This document shows positions 1 to 5,037 of a DNA stretch of 5,126 nt, one piece after another. Origin of the DNA: Photorhabdus cinerea (GTDB lineage: Bacteria; Pseudomonadota; Gammaproteobacteria; Enterobacterales; Enterobacteriaceae); NCBI RefSeq assembly GCF_011189575.1, contig NZ_PUJW01000064.1, positions 1 through 5,126 on the forward strand. The letters are read 5' to 3'. The translations under genes and the position numbers were made by a program. The first letter of the stretch is position 1. Each line of letters starts with the position of its first letter. The notes beneath the pieces were generated by a model. It had not been told where the DNA came from and did no database searches. It saw only the letters and a program-made list of their open reading frames with translations.

Positions 1-88
1 TCAAGAAATTTAGTGGGATTGCACGCCGGAAACGCCGAAATGCACATAATGAGTTTTAGTATTGATGCGGAACTGTGCAATAAATAGG
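1..88. mobile_element. Interior of Tn3-family miniature element, left part
   Basis: This is sequence on the inner side of the left 38-bp inverted repeat. It contains no transposase or resolvase motif. One frame is open from 1 to a TAG at 85-87, but it has no start context and no recognisable product. Positions 73-88 resemble, in inverted orientation, positions 5038-5053 (13 of 16 bases by eye), so the terminal similarity extends beyond the 38-bp repeat. If the window is circular, this stretch joins 5038-5126 to give an element of about 253 bp. That closure is inference; a linear context would instead leave an unknown longer element to the left. Confidence 0.55.
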
Positions 89-126
89 CTTAGCGTAGGA
101 TATTTTCCGTTTTCCAAGCGGACCCC
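89..126 (-). repeat. Tn3-family 38-bp terminal inverted repeat (left copy)
   Basis: Read on the minus strand, the repeat begins GGGGTCCGCTTGG and ends ACGCTAAG, exactly 38 bp. It is identical to 5000-5037 in the opposite orientation. The GGGG start, the central GAAAACGGAAAAT block and the TACGCTAAG end match the Tn21/Tn501-type repeats of the Tn3 family as I remember them. The GGGG tip is the outer end of such elements, so the element lies to the left of 126 and plasmid DNA begins at 127. Confidence 0.9.
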
Positions 127-137
127 AAACAGCACAA

Positions 138-596
138 TTGGCTCAGGTTATCCGTGAGTTGGACAGTGCCTCCGGTCACATGACTGAAACGGTCAGAAAA
201 TCCGTGAATGCTGCCTTACATCAGGTCGAGAAAGAGCTAAAACAAACTGGATTAGCCCAGCAGAAGCCTGCGATGAGTGCTTTGAATGAAGTAGTGAATA
301 CGGCACAAGAGGCGGTTTATGTGATGCGTAGGGAAATGTCTCGTTATACATGGAAGTCAGCTATCTATATTTTCCTTACCATATTTGCTGTTCTCGGATC
401 GAGTTTTTGGGGTTTATATTATTTTATTGAGAGTGGTTATAACCGAATTGAAACGATGCAAAAAATGGAGGTTCAATGGCAACAGAAAGCCCCATTAGCT
501 GATATCTCGACCTGTGATGGTCAGCCTTGTGTCAAGGTAGATACTTCAAAACAATATGGAGATAAAGAAAAAACGTATTTAATAATAAAACAGTGA
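138..596 (+). CDS. mobB: MobB-like mobilization membrane protein, 5'-truncated remnant
   Basis: The 152-residue reading frame resembles MobB/MbeB-type accessory proteins of small mobilizable plasmids, which help the relaxase engage the transfer machinery at the membrane. An N-terminal helical region rich in Q, E and K (residues 5-68) precedes one membrane segment at about W72-I97. A short tail follows with a two-cysteine motif, TCDGQPCVKVD, at 125-135. The frame is open back into the transposon repeat, where a TAG lies at 96-98. No Shine-Dalgarno sequence precedes the TTG at 138 or the ATG at 180, so the native 5' end was probably removed at position 127 by the element. No relaxase gene remains in the window. 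The family call rests on architecture and the tail motif. It is probably a non-functional or unexpressed remnant. Confidence 0.6.
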   Translation: MAQVIRELDSASGHMTETVRKSVNAALHQVEKELKQTGLAQQKPAMSALNEVVNTAQEAVYVMRREMSRYTWKSAIYIFLTIFAVLGSSFWGLYYFIESGYNRIETMQKMEVQWQQKAPLADISTCDGQPCVKVDTSKQYGDKEKTYLIIKQ

Positions 597-602
597 ATAT
601 GT

Positions 603-611
603 ACTTATAGT
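603..611 (+). promoter_or_regulatory. C-box-like ACTTATAGT in the RM promoter region
   Basis: The 87-bp gap before the methyltransferase contains ACTTATAGT, preceded by ATGT. It resembles one half of the controller-protein operators (GACT-N3-AGTC) known from PvuII-type RM systems. TATAGT at 606-611 could equally be a -10 box. No controller gene occurs in the window, and a second half-operator is not clear. Another -10-like TATATT lies at 643-648 without a convincing -35. The promoter is therefore unresolved. Confidence 0.2.
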
Positions 612-672
612 GATTTTTCAAGATGGTTCTTTTGAAAAGTGTTATATTACCCCCAAGAAATAACTAAATTTT

Positions 673-677
673 AGGTG
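673..677 (+). promoter_or_regulatory. Ribosome binding site of the methyltransferase gene
   Basis: AGGTG lies six bases before the ATG at 684. This supports that start over later in-frame methionines. Confidence 0.6.
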
Positions 678-683
678 ATGTAA

Positions 684-1850
684 ATGATTGATAAAGTTAA
701 AGTATTGGATACTTTTTCTGGTGCGGGAGGTTTTAGTCTTGGGTTTCATCTAGCCGGAGCTAAAATTATTGGGGCTATAGAAGTAGATCAATGGGCTACG
801 GATACTTTTAAATACAATCACCCTGATGCAAAAGTTATTAAAAAAAATATATCAGATATGACTGATGGCGAAATATTACACAGCTTTAATGATGTAAATA
901 TCGTATTAGGTGGTCCTCCATGTCAAGGGTTCTCTATTTGTAATAAAAATAATGGTGATCCTAAAGATCCAAGAAATTCTTTATTTGAAGAGTTTCTTCG
1001 TGTCGGAAGATTAACGTTACCTAATTTAATGGTTATGGAAAATGTACCTAATATAATTAAAGCAAAGACAATTGATGGTCAGTTCGTTATTGATATTATA
1101 AAAAAAGAGTTGGAAAGCTTAGGGTATCACGTGTATTCAAAGGTTTTAGAGGCTACTGATTTTGGTGTTCCTCAAATAAGAAAACGATTATTTGTTATTG
1201 CATCAAAAATAGAATTAAAAAATCCATTCCCAAAACCCACTCACTCTATTAATGGTGATGGTGGTTTACCAAAAACTCCTTCACTTTGGGACGCTATATC
1301 TGATTTGCCAAATATTAGCGCTAGAGAAGGTTCTGAGGTTATGGAGTATGATAAAGAACCATTAAATGAATATCAGGGAATGTTAAGAAATCATTCTCTT
1401 TATCTATTTAATCACAAGGCAATGAACCATTCCAAAAGGTTAGTTGAACGATTTAATAGTATGAGCTGGGGGCAATCTACAACAGATGTTCCAGAACACT
1501 TGAGACCATTAAAGAGAAATAGTAAAGAGTTTTCTGATAAAGCATATGATCAAAATAATAGGCGAATGCACCCAGATAAACAGTGTCACACAATAACAGC
1601 TTCTTTTTATGCTAATTTTGTTCATCCATATAAAGATAGGAATTTTACAGCTAGAGAAGGAGCTAGAATTCAATCATTTCCTGATTGGTATAAATTTGAA
1701 GGTAAGCCTACAGTTGTCAGCCAAAAACTCTTACAAAGAGAAGGAAGAATGGATGAAAAATATCTTTGCCAATACAATCAGATAGGAAATGCCGTACCTC
1801 CTCTCTTATCTAAGGCAATTGCTAGCCACTTAATTAATGAGGTCTTCTAA
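684..1850 (+). CDS. Type II DNA (cytosine-5-)-methyltransferase
   Basis: This 388-residue protein transfers a methyl group from S-adenosylmethionine to C5 of cytosine in the recognition site, protecting plasmid and host DNA from the endonuclease encoded next to it. All main C5-methylase motifs are present in normal order: motif I DTFSGAGGFSLGF (9-21) for cofactor binding; motif IV GGPPCQGFS (76-84) with catalytic Cys80; motif VI ENVP (119-122); motif VIII QIRKR (164-168); the NNRRMHPD block (291-298); motif IX REGARIQSFP (324-333); and motif X YNQIGNAVPPLLSKAIA (364-380). The variable target-recognition domain falls between about 175 and 290. The start at ATG 684 has a good ribosome binding site, and the length is ordinary for the family. 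The stop codon abuts the endonuclease start, so the two genes are co-transcribed. The target sequence cannot be read from the protein. The gene appears intact. Confidence 0.95.
   Translation: MIDKVKVLDTFSGAGGFSLGFHLAGAKIIGAIEVDQWATDTFKYNHPDAKVIKKNISDMTDGEILHSFNDVNIVLGGPPCQGFSICNKNNGDPKDPRNSLFEEFLRVGRLTLPNLMVMENVPNIIKAKTIDGQFVIDIIKKELESLGYHVYSKVLEATDFGVPQIRKRLFVIASKIELKNPFPKPTHSINGDGGLPKTPSLWDAISDLPNISAREGSEVMEYDKEPLNEYQGMLRNHSLYLFNHKAMNHSKRLVERFNSMSWGQSTTDVPEHLRPLKRNSKEFSDKAYDQNNRRMHPDKQCHTITASFYANFVHPYKDRNFTAREGARIQSFPDWYKFEGKPTVVSQKLLQREGRMDEKYLCQYNQIGNAVPPLLSKAIASHLINEVF
1838..1843 (+). promoter_or_regulatory. Ribosome binding site of the endonuclease gene
   Basis: TGAGGT lies seven bases before the ATG at 1851, inside the last codons of the methyltransferase gene. 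It supports the start at 1851 rather than the next in-frame ATG at 1884, and suggests translation coupled to, and later than, methylase synthesis. Confidence 0.55.
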
Positions 1851-2720
1851 ATGTTCGTTCATGGTAATAACTTAGAACAAAAAATGAACAATAATAGGAA
1901 GTATAATGATGAATTATCCATTAGATATCTTAATGAAATAAAAAGTAGGTATGAACAATGGAAAAGCGCCAATTTATCATTAAGAGGTCCATTTATTGAT
2001 AATGCAGATAATGATGTATTGATTATAAATCAAAGAGTTGAACTTTTAAATGATTATAAAAACTTTCTTGATGCTCAAAATTATTCTGAACACTTTGATT
2101 CGAGATCAAATCTGCATTCGTCTGTTTTAGAAGAGTTTATGTATTTTTTATTTAGAGATATCGTTAGTGAAATAAATCCTAATGCATTAATAGGAAAATC
2201 ACATTCATTCAAAGATATATTTTTTAGACCATCATCTTTTCAAAGTATGTTAAGTAAACCACACGCAGTAGTTGAAAAGAAAGACCATGATTTTTCTATT
2301 GGTATAACCGTAGATTCAGTAATGCACTGTAATGGTTCAAATGAAAATGAAGAAGAAACATGGGATATACCTGCGGTTGCTATCGAATGTAAAACCTACT
2401 TAGATAAAACAATGTTGCAAGATGTATCAACGGCAGCAGAGCAATTAAAATATAAAAACCCAAATGCTAAATATTTTGTTGTTGCTGAGTGGCTAAAATT
2501 AACTGAATCAATAAATTTAAGTAAATACAAAATAGACCAAATATATGTATTAAGAAAGCAAAGGAACACAGATAGAGAATTTCGGTTCTTAGATTCCTAT
2601 GTTAAAAATCCAATATATCCAGATGTTGTTTTTCATCTTTTTAATAATGTTAGAACTTTTTTAGTTAGTGATTGGGAAGGAGGTATTAGTTTTGGTATTG
2701 ATAGAGGATATCTAATCTAA
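1851..2720 (+). CDS. Type II restriction endonuclease, Bpu10I-like
   Basis: This 289-residue protein is encoded directly downstream of the methyltransferase (TAA then ATG with no gap) and is its likely restriction partner. A PD-(D/E)XK-type active site is visible: the acidic strand KKDHDFSIG (143-151, candidate Asp147), followed about 30 residues later by the hydrophobic strand VAIECKTYLD (176-185) with the Glu179-x-Lys181 pair. Conserved-looking blocks include NLHSSVLEEFMYFLF (87-101), ALIGKSHSFKDIFF (112-125) and RKQRNTDREFRF (235-246). From memory these fit the Bpu10I family (Pfam RE_Bpu10I), whose founding enzyme cuts the asymmetric site CCTNAGC. The family name is less certain than the function. 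Known Bpu10I needs two different R subunits, whereas only one is encoded here, so this enzyme may act as a homodimer on another site. No frameshift or loss of catalytic residues is seen. Confidence 0.75.
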   Translation: MFVHGNNLEQKMNNNRKYNDELSIRYLNEIKSRYEQWKSANLSLRGPFIDNADNDVLIINQRVELLNDYKNFLDAQNYSEHFDSRSNLHSSVLEEFMYFLFRDIVSEINPNALIGKSHSFKDIFFRPSSFQSMLSKPHAVVEKKDHDFSIGITVDSVMHCNGSNENEEETWDIPAVAIECKTYLDKTMLQDVSTAAEQLKYKNPNAKYFVVAEWLKLTESINLSKYKIDQIYVLRKQRNTDREFRFLDSYVKNPIYPDVVFHLFNNVRTFLVSDWEGGISFGIDRGYLI

Positions 2721-2752
2721 CTTATAATTCCATTTTCATTGAAAGCCAGTCT

Positions 2753-2780
2753 GTTTAACATAATCGTGCTTAAGCGACCC
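2753..2780 (-). promoter_or_regulatory. XerC/XerD recombination site (dif/pdif/psi-like)
   Basis: On the minus strand the order is an 11-bp arm GGGTCGCTTAA, six bases GCACGA, and an 11-bp arm TTATGTTAAAC. The second arm matches the XerD half of plasmid site psi exactly and that of E. coli dif at 10 of 11 positions. The first arm matches the dif XerC half (GGTGCGCATAA) at 8 of 11. Spacing is the canonical 11-6-11. Host XerC/XerD could use it to resolve plasmid dimers or to exchange modules, as at pdif sites of Acinetobacter plasmids. Its place in the convergent gap between the RM pair and the replication operon suits both roles. Recombination itself is inferred. Confidence 0.6.
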
Positions 2781-2793
2781 GCCGCTTAGGCAC
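2766..2793. repeat. Strong hairpin with 11-bp arms and a 6-nt loop
   Basis: GTGCTTAAGCG, six bases ACCCGC, then CGCTTAGGCAC form an 11-bp stem with a single G-T wobble. The hairpin overlaps the XerC arm of the dif-like site. No T-run follows on either strand, so it is not a textbook terminator, although it may still end or slow transcription between the convergent RM and replication genes. The right arm contains GCTTAGG, the complement of CCTAAGC, which is a Bpu10I-type site. Confidence 0.6.
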
Positions 2794-2911
2794 TCAACCA
2801 AAAAGCCCCCTCAACCGCTCGAAATCCCCTGTCTTCCAATCGTAAAAAACACCATTTTCATGTTGCTAATTTGTTATCAAGATGGCGATTTTAGTTTCAG
2901 GGGGAAAATGA

Positions 2912-2930
2912 AGCCAACCGGCTATTTTTT
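2912..2930 (+). terminator. Possible weak terminator after the RM operon
   Basis: AGCC-AACC-GGCT forms a short GC-rich stem followed by ATTTTTT on the plus strand, the pattern of a rho-independent terminator. The stem is only four base pairs, and the T-run lies within the 3' end of the convergent gene, so the call is weak. Confidence 0.25.
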
Positions 2931-3344
2931 CCAGAATTGCCACGATTTTTGGGTTGATACAGGTGCAACTGGTTCAGGTGTTGTCGGCAGCTTGGATTCG
3001 ATTAACAACATGGCATTTTTTAAACTATCAATATGAGCATCTTTATCTTCTAATCGTTGCTTTAAAAACTCAATTTCTTTTTTCAGTAACTCATTTTCTA
3101 ATTTTGAATTGTCATTATCATGGGTGACACGATGTGACATTGTCACTATTTTTGGTGTGTCGTTGGGTGTGACTTCTTCTTTATTTATTTCACCAAAAAC
3201 TCTTATAAGCTCTGATATATCAATGTTTTTTTCTGTCGTGTCATTATGTGATAATGATAGCTTTCCTGTCGCGACATAACGTTGTATTGTCCTGCGACTT
3301 TTTCCTGTTAGTCTCGCCGCTTCACTAATTGATACCTGTGCCAT
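2922..3344 (-). CDS. Plasmid replication-associated DNA-binding protein (HTH plus coiled coil)
   Basis: This 140-residue protein is of the kind found just downstream of rep in many Rep_3 plasmids, often annotated as plasmid replication DNA-binding protein or RepA-like. A helix-turn-helix lies at about residues 5-30 (ISEAARLTGKSRRTIQRYV), similar to excisionase/MerR-like domains. A variable polar middle follows, then a coiled coil at about 80-115 with regular L/I spacing and the segment LKKEIEFLKQRLED, and a short C-terminal tail KSWQFWKK. It probably binds plasmid DNA as a dimer and tunes replication or copy number. It is not expected to be essential for replication in all such plasmids. It starts seven bases after the rep stop codon, and its GAGGT ribosome site overlaps that stop, indicating translational coupling in one operon. 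Confidence 0.8.
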   Translation of the reverse strand: MAQVSISEAARLTGKSRRTIQRYVATGKLSLSHNDTTEKNIDISELIRVFGEINKEEVTPNDTPKIVTMSHRVTHDNDNSKLENELLKKEIEFLKQRLEDKDAHIDSLKNAMLLIESKLPTTPEPVAPVSTQKSWQFWKK

Positions 3345-3348
3345 GAGT

Positions 3349-3353
3349 ACCTC
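3349..3353 (-). promoter_or_regulatory. Ribosome binding site overlapping the rep stop codon
   Basis: On the minus strand, TGAGGTACTCATG holds the rep stop (TGA), the GAGGT ribosome site and the ATG of the downstream gene within 13 bases. Translation of the two genes is therefore likely coupled. Confidence 0.6.
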
Positions 3354-4305
3354 AGATCCGTCCGTATTTAGCTAAAATTTTCTCTAGCGTAATACGTTGT
3401 TTTTGAGTGAGCCATGAGAACGAGCCGTTTAGGTCATATTTGCTCTGCATGTCACTCAGAAATTTAGCTTCAAAGCTGGTAAGTTGAATTTTTGCTGTTA
3501 AGGCATCGTGTAATGTTATTTTTAGTCCTTCATATAGATGGTGATCAGGTGATAGTTTGACTGATTTGGTCGTTTTTTCTGGTGTTGGTATCTGGTCTTT
3601 AGCTAACTCTGTTACTAGATCAATTTGTTTATCAAGTTCTACTTGAAATATCAGTGTGTTAGTAGGTCGACCACGTTTTTCAATAGCTAGCTTCATATTA
3701 CTGTAGGTATTCAGATCTTTGGCTATTGGTTTTAGAACCCATTGGTTAAGCCTTTTAAATTCGGGGTAGTTTTTTTCAATCATCAGCATAAACTTAAATT
3801 CATCAAGGCTGATTTCAATATTGGCTTTATGGGTTTTTTTCTGTGTTAATTCTTTTAGGAGCCACTCATAAATTCGCATTGAATACTTGTTTTCAAAGGC
3901 TTTGACATGCTCAAGGTTATATTTAATAAATTTCTTTAACTGAAACAAATACGGTAAAATTTCTTCACTGAAAATCAATTCTAATTTTTCACTGGAAAAT
4001 TTCGCATAGTTAGTCCACTGGAAAATTTCAAAGCCTTTAATTAAAGGATCTCGCACCTCAACTGTTCTAGTCATTAAATTCCTAGTTGCTTTAGCTAATA
4101 CCCCGTAAGCGTTTTCACGACTCATTCCCATCATTTGAGCATATTGGTTATAGGTAAATGAGATTGTCCGTTCTTTTCGTGTCGGATTTTTAACTGTGGG
4201 GTTGAGTAACGCCACGCAACATAAAATTAGCTTAGTTTCATGTTCAGTTAAGTCATAGCGGCTGATAGCTAATTCATTCGCTTTAAAAACCACTAATTCA
4301 GACAT
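3352..4305 (-). CDS. rep: Replication initiator protein, Rep_3 family
   Basis: This 317-residue protein is the plasmid initiator. It binds the iterons upstream of its own gene, opens the AT-rich tract with DnaA and recruits host replication enzymes. Two winged-helix domains are visible. WH1 spans about 5-130, with the typical opening NELAISRYDLTEHETKLIL (10-28), the HTH-like YNQYAQMMGMSRENAYGVL (52-70) and LPYLFQLKKFIKYNLEH (117-133). WH2 spans about 136-226, with KYSMRIYEWLLKEL (140-153) and RGRPTNTLIFQVEL (211-224). After a proline/lysine linker, a C-terminal extension (about 257-317, including FLSDMQSKYDLNGSFSWLTQKQ) goes beyond the minimal family fold. The start is ATG with GGTG six bases upstream. 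It is probably autoregulated, because an inverted repeat sharing the iteron GACC core surrounds the -35 box. It appears intact. Confidence 0.93.
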   Translation of the reverse strand: MSELVVFKANELAISRYDLTEHETKLILCCVALLNPTVKNPTRKERTISFTYNQYAQMMGMSRENAYGVLAKATRNLMTRTVEVRDPLIKGFEIFQWTNYAKFSSEKLELIFSEEILPYLFQLKKFIKYNLEHVKAFENKYSMRIYEWLLKELTQKKTHKANIEISLDEFKFMLMIEKNYPEFKRLNQWVLKPIAKDLNTYSNMKLAIEKRGRPTNTLIFQVELDKQIDLVTELAKDQIPTPEKTTKSVKLSPDHHLYEGLKITLHDALTAKIQLTSFEAKFLSDMQSKYDLNGSFSWLTQKQRITLEKILAKYGRI

Positions 4306-4335
4306 GTTTCACCATTCGTCTAGGAGTATGAAGTG

Positions 4336-4363
4336 ACTATACCAAAGTAAAAAGACCTGTCAA
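4336..4363 (-). promoter_or_regulatory. rep promoter
   Basis: On the minus strand, TTGACA (4358-4363) and TATAGT (4336-4341) are separated by 16 bp, close to the sigma-70 consensus. The -10 box ends 30 bases before the rep ATG. The -35 lies between the arms of the operator-like inverted repeat, so Rep bound there would block RNA polymerase. Confidence 0.75.
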
Positions 4364-4382
4364 TTTCAATTACTGGTCTTTT
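4350..4382. promoter_or_regulatory. Inverted-repeat operator for Rep autoregulation
   Basis: AAAAGACC (4350-4357) and GGTCTTTT (4375-4382) are perfect 8-bp inverted arms 17 bp apart, with further paired GT/AC just inside. The GACC core is shared with the iterons (CTAGACCTT). In Rep_3 plasmids such as pPS10 and pSC101, Rep dimers bind an inverted operator related to the iterons. The position over the -35 box fits that role. Confidence 0.6.
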
Positions 4383-4390
4383 GTTGTGGG

Positions 4391-4474
4391 TTGTGAACTC
4401 TTGTAAATTCTACTAGACCTTTGTGCCTAAATCTGTAAATTCCGCTAGACCCTTTGTAAATTCCGCTAGACCTT
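4391..4474 (+). repeat. Iterons (three copies plus a degenerate half)
   Basis: Unit TGTAAATTCCGCTAGACCTT occurs at 4455-4474, at 4434-4454 (with one extra C) and at 4402-4421 (TCTACTAG variant). Starts are 21 bp apart for the last two and 32 bp for the first two. TTGTGAACTC at 4391-4400 matches the unit's first ten bases at 8 positions, as a possible decayed half. These are the expected binding sites of Rep monomers at the origin. Confidence 0.85.
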
Positions 4475-4555
4475 TAGTATTTTTTTTTGTTTAAAATCAA
4501 TAATATAAAAACACTAGAATAAAGAAAGAATAATAAAAATAAAAAAGAATAGATC
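4475..4555. other. AT-rich unwinding region of the origin
   Basis: About 80 bases consist almost wholly of A and T, including an uninterrupted T-tract at 4480-4488 and A-rich runs at 4516-4548. The region lies between the iterons and the DnaA box. This is the likely site of initial strand opening. Confidence 0.65.
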
Positions 4556-4562
4556 CCAGCCC

Positions 4563-4571
4563 TGTGGATAA
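4563..4571 (-). promoter_or_regulatory. DnaA box
   Basis: TGTGGATAA is the exact complement of the consensus TTATCCACA. Its position beside the AT-rich tract and iterons completes a standard iteron origin that uses host DnaA. Confidence 0.8.
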
Positions 4572-4591
4572 ATCAGAAGAATTGCAGTCGA

Positions 4592-4636
4592 TTTGCGATA
4601 ATTAAAAGGATGTCGCAAACAACGTTTGCTCCTTTT
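4592..4636. repeat. Overlapping inverted repeats beside the origin
   Basis: TTTGCGA (4592-4598) pairs with TCGCAAA (4613-4619). The same TCGCAAAC segment also supplies GCAAAC (4615-4620), which pairs with GTTTGC (4624-4629) across a 3-nt loop. The second stem is extended by AAAAGGA/TCCTTTT with a 4-nt bulge. The two stems cannot form together. Possible roles are a protein-binding site, a replication-associated single-strand structure, or a transcription end. None is demonstrated. Confidence 0.5.
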
Positions 4637-4639
4637 CAA

Positions 4640-4907
4640 AACATACCTAAAACACCTCAGTAGCTCCCTCGCCTTGCTCGGGCAACTCGCTGACCCTTTC
4701 TTTTGTCTCCGACCATCCAGCCACTACGCCGCTGTTTTTTCCGTGTCATTTAGTTCGCTTCGCTCACGGCTCACTCAGAAAGGTATTGTGTAAGCTCTTG
4801 TGCCACGTTTTCGGTATTAGGTGATACGATTCTACTATCGTAGCAATAAAACCTCGCCATGAACTTTCTGTGATGTTATAGAGGGTGTTAATAGTCTGCT
4901 TTCAATC
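4640..4907. other. Non-coding stretch without a recognised gene
   Basis: No protein family is recognisable here on either strand. A 30-codon minus-strand frame (4657-4749, ATG to TGA) encodes a very basic peptide starting MTRKKQRRSG with 12 Arg/Lys residues, but it lacks a clear ribosome site and may be chance. TACGAT (4825-4830) and ATCGTA (4837-4842) form a small 6/6/6 hairpin just downstream of the truncated minus-strand gene. Clusters such as TTCGCTTCGCTCACGG near 4754-4769 are more GC-rich than the surroundings. Nothing else is supported. Confidence 0.4.
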
Positions 4908-5000
4908 TCATTTTTTCTGATTGAGTAATTCTTGCCCTTTCATTTTCCATTCTTCCCATTTGGGATTATCACGGGATAATTCATGCAAACTGGCTAATGG
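4908..5000 (-). pseudogene. 3' fragment of a second mobilization-region gene (mobC-like?)
   Basis: Reading leftward from the transposon tip, about 30 codons end in TGA at 4908-4910. The peptide includes LHELSRDNPKWEEWKMKG and ends LLNQKK. Its composition is protein-like (paired Trp, Glu/Lys-rich helix), and its 5' part has been replaced by the transposon repeat at 5000. In many small plasmids mobC is divergent from mobA/mobB with oriT between them. This fragment points away from the mobB-like fragment across the element exactly as expected for mobC. That identity is inferred from position; I do not recognise the sequence itself. Confidence 0.45.
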
Positions 5001-5037
5001 GGGTCCGCTTGGAAAACGGAAAATATCCTACGCTAAG
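5000..5037 (+). repeat. Tn3-family 38-bp terminal inverted repeat (right copy)
   Basis: The repeat is identical to the complement of 89-126, starting GGGGTCCGCTTGG and ending ACGCTAAG. The tip is at 5000 and the element extends rightward. The adjoining plasmid 5-mer is TAATG (4995-4999), versus AAACA (127-131) at the other copy, so no target duplication is present. Confidence 0.9.

Larger units (their letters stand above)
4391..4571. other. oriV: Origin of vegetative replication (oriV)
   Basis: Iterons, AT-rich tract and DnaA box occur in one block directly upstream of the rep promoter. This is the arrangement of theta-replicating Rep_3 plasmids. The limits are those of the recognised elements; accessory sites may extend into 4572-4640. 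Confidence 0.8.

Noticed and set aside
1..87. Open frame ending at TAG 85-87, possible end of a transposon gene
   Set aside because: It has no start context or recognisable motif, does not resemble a TnpA C-terminus, and under circular closure an in-frame stop lies just before position 1.
99..126. Coding read-through from the inverted repeat into both flanking gene fragments
   Set aside because: The repeat happens to be open in the frame of both fragments, but a TAG lies at its inner end and no start codon exists inside, so no fusion protein is supported.
127..131. Possible 5-bp target duplication of the element
   Set aside because: AAACA (127-131) does not match TAATG (4995-4999).
643..653. 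TTATATTACCC as a second dif-like site before the RM genes
   Set aside because: It matches the XerD arm at only 7 of 11 and has no XerC arm, so the RM pair cannot be shown to be flanked by two pdif sites.
4591..4601. Second XerD-like half site (minus strand TTATCGCAAAT)
   Set aside because: It matches the XerD arm at only 8 of 11, and the sequence 6 bp away does not resemble a XerC arm.
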